Source of the DNA: Deltaproteobacteria bacterium
Lineage (GTDB): Bacteria > Desulfobacterota > Syntrophorhabdia > Syntrophorhabdales > Syntrophorhabdaceae
Reading direction: 5' to 3'
DNA: 5,145 bases
Assembly: GCA_003506795.1 (NCBI GenBank)
Contig: DNYO01000156.1
Span: 1 to 5,145, forward strand
Of this stretch, positions 1 to 5,145 are shown piece after piece (the first letter of the stretch is position 1; every line of letters begins with the position of its first letter). Below the pieces are notes generated by a model. That model was given only the letters and a program-made list of their open reading frames with translations, had not been told where the DNA came from and made no database searches. A program made the translations under genes and the position numbers.

Positions 1-1
1 C

Positions 2-1264
2 CAGCATGTGGGTGACAATACGGTCAGGTGTATCGCCATGAACACGACAGATGGTCTTGTTCGCGGCCAGGAAGCGACCTATAAGGGAGGGCAGATATCT
101 ATTCCCGTAGGCAAGGAAATCCTGGGCAGGGTGCTTAACGTCATCGGCGATCCCGTTGATAATCAGGGTGATGTTAAGACGGCTATGACCTACCCTATCC
201 ACCGACCGGCTCCTTCGTTGACAATGCAGAACACCAAGATCGAACTTCTCGAAACGGGTGTCAAGGTTATCGATCTTCTTGAACCATATCCGAAAGGTGG
301 CAAGGTAGGACTCTTCGGCGGTGCCGGTGTCGGCAAGACCGTTGTTATCATGGAGATGATCCACAACATCGCCCAGCACCACGGTGGTATATCCGTGTTC
401 GGCGGTGTCGGTGAGCGCACAAGGGAGGGCAATGACCTTTGGCTGGAGATGAAAGGCTCCGGCGTTCTTGACAAGTGCGCCCTCATATACGGACAGATGA
501 CGGAAGTCCCGGGTGCCCGCGCCAGAATCGGTCTTACCGCTCTGACGGCTGCTGAATACTTCCGCGACGAAGAAGGTCAGGACGTTCTTCTCTTCATAGA
601 CAATATCTTCCGTTTTACCCAGGCCAATGCAGAGGTTTCGGCGCAGCTCGGCCGGATGCCCTCCGCCGTCGGTTATCAGCCGACCCTTGCCACGGACCTT
701 GGTGAGCTTGAAGAACGCATCACATCGACATTGAAGGGCTCTATCACGTCGGTTCAGGCCATCTACGTCCCTGCTGATGACTTGACAGATCCCGCACCGG
801 CGACAACATTCGCACACCTCGACGCCACGACGGTTCTTTCACGTCAGATTTCAGAACTCGGTATATATCCGGCCGTTGACCCCCTCGACTCCACCAGCCG
901 TATCCTTGATCCTCAGATTGTCGGTGAGGAACATTACCAGGTCGCAAGGAATGTACAGGCGGTCCTTCAGAAATACAAGGAACTTCAGGACATCATCGCG
1001 ATTCTTGGTATGGACGAACTCTCCGAAGATGACAAACTGACCGTCGCCAGAGCAAGAAAGATCCAGAGATTCCTGTCTCAGCCGTTCTTTGTTGCAGAGG
1101 TCTTCACGGGTCAGGCAGGCCGTTATGTCGCCCTGAAAGATACGATCAAGGGATTCAAAGAGATCGTTGAAGGAAAACACGACGAGCTTCCGGAACAGGC
1201 ATTCTTTATGGTGGGTACTATCGAAGAGGCCGTTGAAAAAGCTAAACAGTTCATGGGAGAATAA
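2..1264 (+). CDS. atpD: ATP synthase F1 subunit beta (5'-truncated by window edge)
   Basis: Catalytic beta subunit of the F1Fo ATP synthase, which makes or hydrolyses ATP at the alpha/beta interfaces on the cytoplasmic face of the membrane. The frame is open to base 2, and the residues before the first GTG (Gln-His-Val) already match the family, so the gene begins upstream. About 50 of the usual 465-475 residues are missing. Counting from the GTG at position 8, the Walker A loop GGAGVGKT is at residues 104-111 (bases 317-340), the catalytic glutamate lies in GERTREGND (E136), the Walker B strand is LLFIDNI (about 194-200), the nucleotide-pocket segment is GIYPAVDPLDS (about 285-295), and the DELSEDD loop that contacts gamma is at 336-342. 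The C-terminal helical domain is complete. No key residue is missing and there is no frameshift. It is followed 8 bases later by atpC, the normal operon order. Identification is certain. Confidence 0.98.
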   Translation, partial: QHVGDNTVRCIAMNTTDGLVRGQEATYKGGQISIPVGKEILGRVLNVIGDPVDNQGDVKTAMTYPIHRPAPSLTMQNTKIELLETGVKVIDLLEPYPKGGKVGLFGGAGVGKTVVIMEMIHNIAQHHGGISVFGGVGERTREGNDLWLEMKGSGVLDKCALIYGQMTEVPGARARIGLTALTAAEYFRDEEGQDVLLFIDNIFRFTQANAEVSAQLGRMPSAVGYQPTLATDLGELEERITSTLKGSITSVQAIYVPADDLTDPAPATTFAHLDATTVLSRQISELGIYPAVDPLDSTSRILDPQIVGEEHYQVARNVQAVLQKYKELQDIIAILGMDELSEDDKLTVARARKIQRFLSQPFFVAEVFTGQAGRYVALKDTIKGFKEIVEGKHDELPEQAFFMVGTIEEAVEKAKQFMGE

Positions 1265-1272
1265 TAAACGTT

Positions 1273-1674
1273 ATGCTCAACCTTGAGATAATTACCCCTG
1301 AGAAAACAGTTGTCAAGGATGAAGTCGATCTTGTGGAGGCCACAGGTGCTGATGGTGAATTCGGGATTATGCCGGGTCACACCCAGTTCCTTACGACGCT
1401 GCGAATCGGAGAGATCCGGTACAAGAAGAACGGAGAGACGACCTATCTTGCATCGAGTGGCGGATTCGCCGAGGTTGTTGATGACAAGGTGACGTTGCTT
1501 GTGGATACGGCTGAGACTTCGAAAGAAATAGATGTTGAAAGGGCGAAGAAGGCGATGGAACGTGCAGAGTCCTTGCTGAAGACGATGTCATATGATCATA
1601 CGGAATACCGTCTGTATGAAATGGCACTTCTGCGGGCCATTGCCCGCATTGGCGTAGCGTCTAAGAAAATATAA
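1273..1674 (+). CDS. atpC: ATP synthase F1 subunit epsilon
   Basis: Central-stalk epsilon subunit, which couples gamma rotation to the c-ring and can inhibit ATP hydrolysis. The protein has 133 residues, normal for bacteria. The N-terminal beta-sandwich domain (about 1-84) carries the family signature ADGEFGIMPGHTQFLTTL (about 26-43). The C-terminal part (about 86-133) is a helical hairpin rich in Lys, Arg, Glu and Ala. At the start of the first helix IDVERA (86-91) fits the I/L-D-x-x-R-A motif, which is tied to ATP binding by epsilon in Bacillus PS3. That suggests ATP sensing here, but it is only an inference. The ATG follows a GGGAGA sequence (1255-1260) that overlaps the end of atpD, with a somewhat long 12-base gap, so coupling to atpD translation is likely. 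The TAA stop overlaps the ATG of the next gene by one base. Confidence 0.97.
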   Translation: MLNLEIITPEKTVVKDEVDLVEATGADGEFGIMPGHTQFLTTLRIGEIRYKKNGETTYLASSGGFAEVVDDKVTLLVDTAETSKEIDVERAKKAMERAESLLKTMSYDHTEYRLYEMALLRAIARIGVASKKI

Positions 1675-2372
1675 TGGTCTTTACCATCGACGAAGGGCTA
1701 TTTAGCCTTTTTCCTGCTTTGCAGGTCGGTGTGGTTGTTTGTGAGATTGACAATATAAGGTACGGCGAAGATGGGCTTGAAGACGTTGTAGACGATCTGA
1801 TGGTCCATTTTTCATTTGAACGCCCGCAGGACCATCCAAACATCAAGGCATGGCGCGAAGCCTTCAAGAAGATAGGCATAGCCCCAACGAAGTATCCAAG
1901 TTCCATAGAATCTCTCGTCAGGCGTGCCCTCAAAGGGGGGCCGTTCCCACGCTTCAATCCCATCATCGATCTTTATAATTGCATTGCACTCAAGTATCTT
2001 GTTCCCATTGGCGGGCACGCCATAAACGGGATTGATGGCGACGTTCACCTCACGTTTGCCGACGGAACGGAGACCTTTGTTCCCATGGACATGGGAGAGC
2101 AGGAGACTGTAGAGAAGGGTGAGGTGATCTACAAGGACGATAAGGATGCCCTTACTCGCAGGTGGTTGTGGAAACCATCGAACAAGGACCGGATCGAAAG
2201 CGAGACCACCCGTGCTTTCCTGGTCGTGCATGTGATGTCGGGGCTTCCCGAATGGCTGGCGGAGAAGGTGGTCAAGGATCTGGTGGACAGCATTCTCGTT
2301 AATGAGTATGGAAGGATAGTTCATCGGGAAATATTGACCGCGTCCAGGAGCCGGATCGAATTCGCAGTCTGA
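1674..2372 (+). CDS. Solo B3/B4 (tRNA-binding/editing-like) domain protein
   Basis: A 232-residue protein that I recognise as the stand-alone version of the B3/B4 domain of phenylalanyl-tRNA synthetase beta. Visible support is the sequence around residues 60-110: WREAFKKIGIAPTKYPSS (60-77), the helix IESLVRRALKGG (78-89), and NPIIDLYNCIALKYLVPIGG (95-114). A strand region with GDVHLTF, FVPMDMGE and KGEVIYKDD (about 122-156) and a late TTRAFLVVHVM segment (178-188) follow. In PheT this domain hydrolyses misacylated Tyr-tRNA(Phe). Solo homologues are mostly uncharacterised, so trans-editing of tRNA or handling of free amino acids is only a hypothesis. There is no signal peptide or membrane segment, so it is probably cytosolic. 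The start ATG overlaps the atpC stop as TAATG and lacks a clear Shine-Dalgarno sequence, pointing to re-initiation after atpC. The family call is solid; the function is not known. Confidence 0.88.
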   Translation: MVFTIDEGLFSLFPALQVGVVVCEIDNIRYGEDGLEDVVDDLMVHFSFERPQDHPNIKAWREAFKKIGIAPTKYPSSIESLVRRALKGGPFPRFNPIIDLYNCIALKYLVPIGGHAINGIDGDVHLTFADGTETFVPMDMGEQETVEKGEVIYKDDKDALTRRWLWKPSNKDRIESETTRAFLVVHVMSGLPEWLAEKVVKDLVDSILVNEYGRIVHREILTASRSRIEFAV

Positions 2373-2398
2373 CGCGTTTCCCGGCGTCTATGATCGAA

Positions 2399-2405
2399 GG
2401 GGGAG
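2399..2405 (+). promoter_or_regulatory. Ribosome binding site choosing the nitroreductase start
   Basis: GGGGGAG lies 8 bases before the ATG at 2414 and fits a Shine-Dalgarno site. An earlier in-frame ATG at 2390 would place this site inside the coding region and add eight residues (MIEGGVNS) that the family does not need. The start at 2414 gives MDLLEAVKIRKSIRAF, the usual beginning of a nitroreductase. Confidence 0.8.
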
Positions 2406-2413
2406 TCAATTCC

Positions 2414-3067
2414 ATGGATTTACTCGAAGCCGTGAAGATAAGGAAAAGCATCCGGGCGTTCAAATCCGACCCGGTTTCAAGACAGCGGATAGAAGAGATA
2501 CTCAATCTTGTCATCCGCGCTCCATCAGCCATCAACCTCCAGCCATGGGAATTCATTGTTGTCATGGGAGAAGAAAAGGCAAGACTGAGCCGGCGCCTGG
2601 TGAAACTCTATCGTGAAAAACAGATCTCCTGCAGCCCGGGAAACGTGAAGCCGCTTTCGGCGGAATTTCATAAGAGAGGGGCCGAGTCATTCATATTGAT
2701 GAATCCCTATCTGGAAAAAATGGGACAGGAATTCAACTGTTTTGTAAATGAGGGAAGCTGTAATTTTTACGGCGCCCCTGCAGCGATCATTTTTTGCCTC
2801 GACAATGCTTTCTCGGAGGCACGCCTTGTGGATATTGGGATCGCCCTGGGGTATTTTGTCCTTATAGCGCATGATTTCGGCCTTTCCACATGCCCCATAG
2901 GCCTTATCAATGCATACGAAGACGACATAAAGGAGATACTCAACATCCCCGATAACAAAGACGTCGTCATCGGTGCAGCCCTTGGCTACGCCGACCCGAC
3001 GAGCCCAATCAACGAATTCACATCTCCCAGGGACAGCCTCGAAAACTTTGTCCGCTGGGTAGACTAG
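2414..3067 (+). CDS. Nitroreductase-family FMN-dependent oxidoreductase
   Basis: A 217-residue cytosolic flavoprotein of the nitroreductase fold, which normally works as a dimer with FMN and NAD(P)H. The N-terminal RKSIRAF (10-16) supplies the basic residues that hold the FMN phosphate. RAPSAINLQPWEF (35-47) is the second flavin-contacting motif (Pro-Ser-x-x-Asn-x-Gln-Pro-Trp). VDIGIALGYFVLIAHDFGLSTCPIG (139-163) is the central helix plus glycine turn typical of the family. It ends with VVIGAALGYAD (184-194), the usual C-terminal glycine-containing strand. The length is normal, there is no frameshift, and the start is set by a strong ribosome binding site. The family includes nitro- and quinone reductases, flavin reductases and ene-reductases, so the substrate cannot be read from the sequence. 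It sits 41 bases after the B3/B4 gene with no visible terminator between, so co-transcription is likely. Confidence 0.9.
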   Translation: MDLLEAVKIRKSIRAFKSDPVSRQRIEEILNLVIRAPSAINLQPWEFIVVMGEEKARLSRRLVKLYREKQISCSPGNVKPLSAEFHKRGAESFILMNPYLEKMGQEFNCFVNEGSCNFYGAPAAIIFCLDNAFSEARLVDIGIALGYFVLIAHDFGLSTCPIGLINAYEDDIKEILNIPDNKDVVIGAALGYADPTSPINEFTSPRDSLENFVRWVD

Positions 3068-3073
3068 AGAGGC

Positions 3074-3167
3074 GGCTTGAGAAGTTCAGGGTATCAGGTT
3101 GGAAGGTAAGAAGACGACACTTGTGGGTTGAGTGGTGACGTTTCAAGCCTGAGACGGCACCTGAACT
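3074..3167. repeat. Intergenic inverted repeats (possible stem-loop or pseudoknot)
   Basis: Between the nitroreductase gene and the tRNA, AGTTCAGG (3083-3090) is perfectly complementary to CCTGAACT (3160-3167). Inside it, CAGGTTGGAAG (3095-3105) can pair with TTTCAAGCCTG (3141-3151) with one mismatch and two G-U pairs, giving a two-part stem with an apical loop of about 35 bases. In competition, GGCTTGA (3074-3080) is complementary to TCAAGCC (3143-3149), which would cross the first stem. No run of T follows on either side, so it does not look like a standard intrinsic terminator. It could still affect the 3' end of the nitroreductase message or the tRNA trailer. The pairing is visible in the sequence; any function is inference. 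Confidence 0.45.
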
Positions 3168-3182
3168 GCGAAAGCGTCTTTA

Positions 3183-3261
3183 TGGTCGGGGCGACTGGAT
3201 TTGAACCAGCGACCTCTTGCTCCCAAGGCAAGCGCGCTAAACCATGCTGCGCCACGCCCCG
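3183..3261 (-). tRNA. tRNA-Pro (anticodon UGG)
   Basis: A complete 79-base cloverleaf read on the - strand. The acceptor stem pairs CGGGGCG with CGCCCCG. The D stem is GCGC/GCGC with an 11-base loop that keeps A14, G18-G19 and A21. The anticodon stem CTTGC/GCAAG holds the loop CTTGGGA, whose anticodon TGG lies at 3223-3225. The variable loop has 5 bases, and the T arm GCTGG-TTCAAAT-CCAGT has one G-T pair. The discriminator is A (3186) and CCA is encoded (3183-3185). C1-G72, A73 and G35-G36 are the expected bacterial tRNA-Pro identity elements. It reads CCA/CCG (and probably other CCN) codons. It stands alone, opposite in strand to all the protein genes here. Confidence 0.97.
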
Positions 3262-3271
3262 AACAGCCACC

Positions 3272-3300
3272 AGCATATCATACAAATTGGTGTTTTTCAA
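3272..3300 (-). promoter_or_regulatory. Candidate sigma70-type promoter for tRNA-Pro
   Basis: On the - strand TTGAAA (3300-3295) serves as a -35 box. After a 17-base spacer, TATGCT (3277-3272) serves as a -10 box, preceded by TG and one base as in an extended -10. Transcription would start near 3265, a few bases before the mature tRNA 5' end at 3261, which is a typical tRNA layout. It was found by eye, so it remains a prediction. Confidence 0.5.
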
Positions 3301-3333
3301 CATCTAGCAAGGCCGGGGCAGGGGACAACGCCG

Positions 3334-3362
3334 TTGACTTTTTTCGGTTTTCAGCTCAAAAT
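3334..3362 (+). promoter_or_regulatory. Weak candidate promoter for ahbC-hemB
   Basis: TTGACT (3334-3339) matches the -35 consensus at five of six bases. With a 17-base spacer it is followed by CAAAAT (3357-3362), four of six matches to the -10 box. The start point would fall almost at the ahbC ATG (3372), giving a very short or absent leader. The -10 is poor, so an unseen or activator-dependent promoter is equally possible. Confidence 0.3.
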
Positions 3363-3371
3363 AAGAACACT

Positions 3372-4571
3372 ATGATTGGTATATCGAAACTATATTGCGG
3401 CGCCGTCGAGGCCTCGGATCCGTTGAGATACGGCAGAGAATCGTCGCGGCTGCCGTCCCATCTCCTGCAATTCTCGAAGGACAAGAAGCCCGTCGTTGTA
3501 TGGAATACAACCAGGCGATGCAACCTTCGCTGCGTTCACTGCTATGCCTTTGCTGAAGGTGAAGATTATAGAGGCGACGAATTGTCAACAGGTGAAGGCA
3601 AGGCGCTCATCGACGATCTGGCACGGTTCGGTGTCCCGGTGATTCTCTTCTCCGGCGGTGAACCGGTCCTCCGGGAGGACCTGCCCGAACTCATCGACTA
3701 TGCCGTGAAGAAGGGAATTAGAGCGGTCATTTCGACGAACGGGACGCTCATCAGCCGCGAAAAGGCGCGGATATTCTCACAGTTTTCCCTTTCGTACATC
3801 GGCGTCAGTCTCGATGGCTTAAGCCGTGTCAACGACGCCTTCCGCGGCGTCGAGGGTGCTTTCGGCAGGGCGATAGAGGGTATCAGGAATGCCAGAGAAG
3901 CGGGTATTAAAGTAGGACTGAGGTTCACCATAAACAAAAGGAATATCGATGAGGTTCCGAAGATCTTCGACCTCATTGAAGAAGAGAATATACAGCGCGT
4001 CTGCTTTTACCACCTTGTCTATGCGGGAAGAGGCTCGAAGCTTATGGAGGAGGATCTTTCCCACGAGGAGACCCGCCGCGTAGTGGATCTTATCATGGAC
4101 AGGACACGGATGCTTTTCGACCGGGGCAGGTCCGTGGAGGTACTCACTGTAGACAACCATGCCGATGGTCCCTATCTGTACCTCAGGCTTTTGAAGGAGG
4201 ACCCGAAAAGGGCCGCGGAGGTACTGGAACTGCTCAGGATGAACGAGGGAAACTCTTCCGGTGTTGGTATTGGCTGTATCGATGAAAAGGGAAACGTCCA
4301 CGCGGACCAGTTCTGGAGACACTACGGTTTTGGCAATGTTCGCGAGCGGCCGTTCAGCGCCATATGGACGGACCTGTCGGACCCGGTCATGGCCAGGCTG
4401 AAGGAAAAGAAAAAGCACGTGCACGGCAGATGTGCAGCATGCAAATGGCTTGACGTCTGTGCCGGGAACTTTCGCGTCCGTGCCGAAGCGGCAACGGGCG
4501 ACCTCTGGGCGCACGACCCTCAGTGTTACCTCACAGAAGAAGAAATAAGAAACACAGGAATCAGGGGATAG
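3372..4571 (+). CDS. ahbC: 12,18-didecarboxysiroheme deacetylase (radical SAM, AhbC)
   Basis: Radical SAM enzyme of the alternative, siroheme-dependent heme pathway. It removes the two acetate side chains of 12,18-didecarboxysiroheme to give iron-coproporphyrin III, which AhbD then converts to heme. The protein has 399 residues. The SAM cluster motif is CNLRCVHC (C50, C54, C57) and the SAM-binding GGEP is at 95-98. STNGT (121-125), GVSLDGL (144-150) and GLRFTINKRN (182-191) are barrel strands. The C-terminal cysteines C302, C354, C357, C363 and C385 fit an auxiliary iron-sulfur cluster. The start MIGISKLYCG at 3372 matches what I recall of AhbC/NirJ-like proteins. The frame is open back to 3201, but that stretch runs over the antisense tRNA and offers no other start codon after it. 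No good Shine-Dalgarno site precedes the ATG. hemB lies downstream on the same strand, which supports a tetrapyrrole role. AhbD or heme d1 NirJ are less likely alternatives. Confidence 0.9.
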   Translation: MIGISKLYCGAVEASDPLRYGRESSRLPSHLLQFSKDKKPVVVWNTTRRCNLRCVHCYAFAEGEDYRGDELSTGEGKALIDDLARFGVPVILFSGGEPVLREDLPELIDYAVKKGIRAVISTNGTLISREKARIFSQFSLSYIGVSLDGLSRVNDAFRGVEGAFGRAIEGIRNAREAGIKVGLRFTINKRNIDEVPKIFDLIEEENIQRVCFYHLVYAGRGSKLMEEDLSHEETRRVVDLIMDRTRMLFDRGRSVEVLTVDNHADGPYLYLRLLKEDPKRAAEVLELLRMNEGNSSGVGIGCIDEKGNVHADQFWRHYGFGNVRERPFSAIWTDLSDPVMARLKEKKKHVHGRCAACKWLDVCAGNFRVRAEAATGDLWAHDPQCYLTEEEIRNTGIRG

Positions 4572-4598
4572 AGGACAGGCAAAAAGATAACAGATTTT

Positions 4599-4652
4599 CA
4601 CAGGTCCCACAGGTCATGCTGGATCTGCAGGACCCATAAGACAGCAGGACCC
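4599..4652. repeat. Short direct repeats in the ahbC-hemB spacer
   Basis: CACAGGTC occurs twice with a 9-base period (4599-4606 and 4608-4615). A related unit, GCAGGACCC, occurs twice with a 17-base period (4627-4635 and 4644-4652). CAGGTC (4610-4615) can also pair with GATCTG (4622-4627) across a 6-base loop. The spacer encodes no evident protein and shows no T-tract terminator. It looks like a small degenerate intergenic repeat cluster; its function is unknown. Confidence 0.5.
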
Positions 4653-4678
4653 GTTTTCACTGCCTGGCACTTTTGATC

Positions 4679-4686
4679 AAGGAGGT
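4679..4686 (+). promoter_or_regulatory. Strong ribosome binding site of hemB
   Basis: AAGGAGGT is a perfect match to the 16S rRNA 3' end and fixes the hemB start at 4690. The gap from GGAGG to the ATG is only 4 bases, at the short end of the normal range. The contrast with ahbC, which has no clear site, suggests that HemB is translated independently and well. Confidence 0.85.
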
Positions 4687-4689
4687 TCC

Positions 4690-5145
4690 ATGCGTTATCC
4701 GACTTACCGGCCGAGAAGGCTGAGGCAGAACGAAAAGTTGAGAGGCATGATGCGCGAAACATCCATTTCGGCGGACTGCCTCGTTTATCCTGTATTCGTC
4801 AAGGAAATGAGTGAACGTGAGGTGCCCATCGATGCCATGCCGGGCATAAGTCAGTTCTCCGTCGACGGGGTCCTCGGGGAGGTCGACGATGTGCTCGGGG
4901 CGGGTGTACCGGCCATACTCCTCTTCGGAATCCCCGAAAAAAAGGACGCCATGGGGAGCGGAGCCTACGACAGGAACGGCGTGGTCCAACAGGCGGTGCG
5001 GGCCATCAAGAACCGCTTCGGAGATGATATTCTGGTCATTACCGATGTTTGTATGTGCGAGTATACGGACCATGGACACTGTGGCATCGTCAGGGACGGC
5101 TACGTCGACAATGACGAAACGTTGAAACTCCTGGCGAAGAGTGCG
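4690..5145 (+). CDS. hemB: Porphobilinogen synthase (5-aminolevulinate dehydratase), 3'-truncated
   Basis: Cytosolic enzyme that condenses two 5-aminolevulinate molecules into porphobilinogen, the shared precursor of heme, siroheme and cobalamin. Only the first 152 codons are present; the family has about 325 residues and the frame is still open at the window edge. The N-terminus (RPRRLRQNEKLRGMMRET, then LVYPVFVKE at 31-39) is typical. IDAMPGISQFSVD (47-59) and AILLFGIPEKKDAMGSGAYD (75-94) are conserved barrel segments. The metal motif DVCMCEYTDHGHCG (119-132) supplies C121, C123 and C131, so this is the zinc-cysteine type rather than the magnesium-dependent, aspartate-rich type. The two active-site lysines lie beyond the window. 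A perfect ribosome binding site precedes the ATG. It lies 118 bases after ahbC on the same strand with no visible terminator, so it is likely part of one tetrapyrrole operon. Confidence 0.97.
   Translation, partial: MRYPTYRPRRLRQNEKLRGMMRETSISADCLVYPVFVKEMSEREVPIDAMPGISQFSVDGVLGEVDDVLGAGVPAILLFGIPEKKDAMGSGAYDRNGVVQQAVRAIKNRFGDDILVITDVCMCEYTDHGHCGIVRDGYVDNDETLKLLAKSA

Noticed and set aside
1812..2324. Minus-strand open frame of 170 residues opposite the B3/B4 gene
   Set aside because: The + strand frame has clear family motifs throughout, and the antisense product resembles nothing I know.
2390..2413. Upstream ATG at 2390 as start of the nitroreductase
   Set aside because: The Shine-Dalgarno sequence at 2399-2405 lies after it and points to the ATG at 2414, where family similarity begins.
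3152..3179. AGACG/CGTCT hairpin as terminator of the tRNA-Pro transcript
   Set aside because: The stem has only five pairs around an 18-base loop and no T run follows on the - strand.
3183..3261. tRNA-Pro as an attachment site of an integrated element
   Set aside because: No integrase gene, no duplicated tRNA 3' end and no foreign-looking genes are present in the window.
3094..3303. Minus-strand open frame of 69 residues containing EQEVAGSNPVAPT
   Set aside because: It lies across the tRNA-Pro gene. The GSNPVAP-type peptide is a familiar artefact of translating the anticodon and T arms of tRNAs, and there is no independent coding support.
3819..4610. Long minus-strand open frame (263 residues) opposite ahbC
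   Set aside because: It lies almost wholly antisense to a clearly conserved radical SAM gene and its translation shows no recognisable domain. Long antisense frames are common opposite genes with this codon use.
4665..4679. Sigma54-like -24 box TGGCAC before hemB
   Set aside because: The required GC at the -12 element is CA here, and the start point would fall at or after the ribosome binding site, leaving no usable leader.
4657..5079. Minus-strand open frame of 140 residues at the right end
   Set aside because: It is the shadow of hemB, whose motifs and strong ribosome binding site are on the + strand.

Overview
The window is 5.1 kb of ordinary bacterial chromosome with roughly balanced base composition. 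It reads like an anaerobic member of the Desulfobacterota (the former Deltaproteobacteria, with syntrophic or sulfate-reducing relatives). The main reason is a gene for the siroheme-dependent heme enzyme AhbC next to hemB, an arrangement known from Desulfovibrio-type sulfate reducers. This taxonomic call is an inference from gene content and remembered protein similarity, not from a search.

Layout, left to right. Positions 2-1264 hold the 3' nine-tenths of atpD (F1 ATP synthase beta), whose 5' end lies before the window. It is followed by atpC (epsilon, 1273-1674), and then, overlapping the atpC stop codon by one base, by a solo B3/B4-domain protein (1674-2372) related to the editing domain of phenylalanyl-tRNA synthetase beta. 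A nitroreductase-family flavoprotein (2414-3067) follows 41 bases later. These four genes share the + strand and have no visible terminator between them, so they probably form the tail of the atp operon. The last two are not ATP synthase components.

Positions 3068-3371 form a boundary. They contain an intergenic set of inverted repeats (3074-3167), a complete tRNA-Pro(UGG) gene with encoded CCA on the - strand (3183-3261), and back-to-back candidate promoters for the tRNA and for the next + strand gene.

The right part is a heme-biosynthesis unit. It has ahbC (3372-4571), a radical SAM enzyme that removes two acetate side chains from 12,18-didecarboxysiroheme, then a 118-base spacer with short tandem repeats, then the first 152 codons of hemB (4690 to the window edge). 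HemB makes porphobilinogen at the start of tetrapyrrole synthesis and AhbC acts near the end of the route to heme through siroheme. ahbD, ahbA/B or other tetrapyrrole genes may therefore lie just beyond the right edge.

I found no mobile element, CRISPR array or clearly new system. The items most worth a second look are the atpC/B3-B4 gene coupling, the non-coding repeats, and the tRNA-overlapping false N-terminal extension of ahbC.
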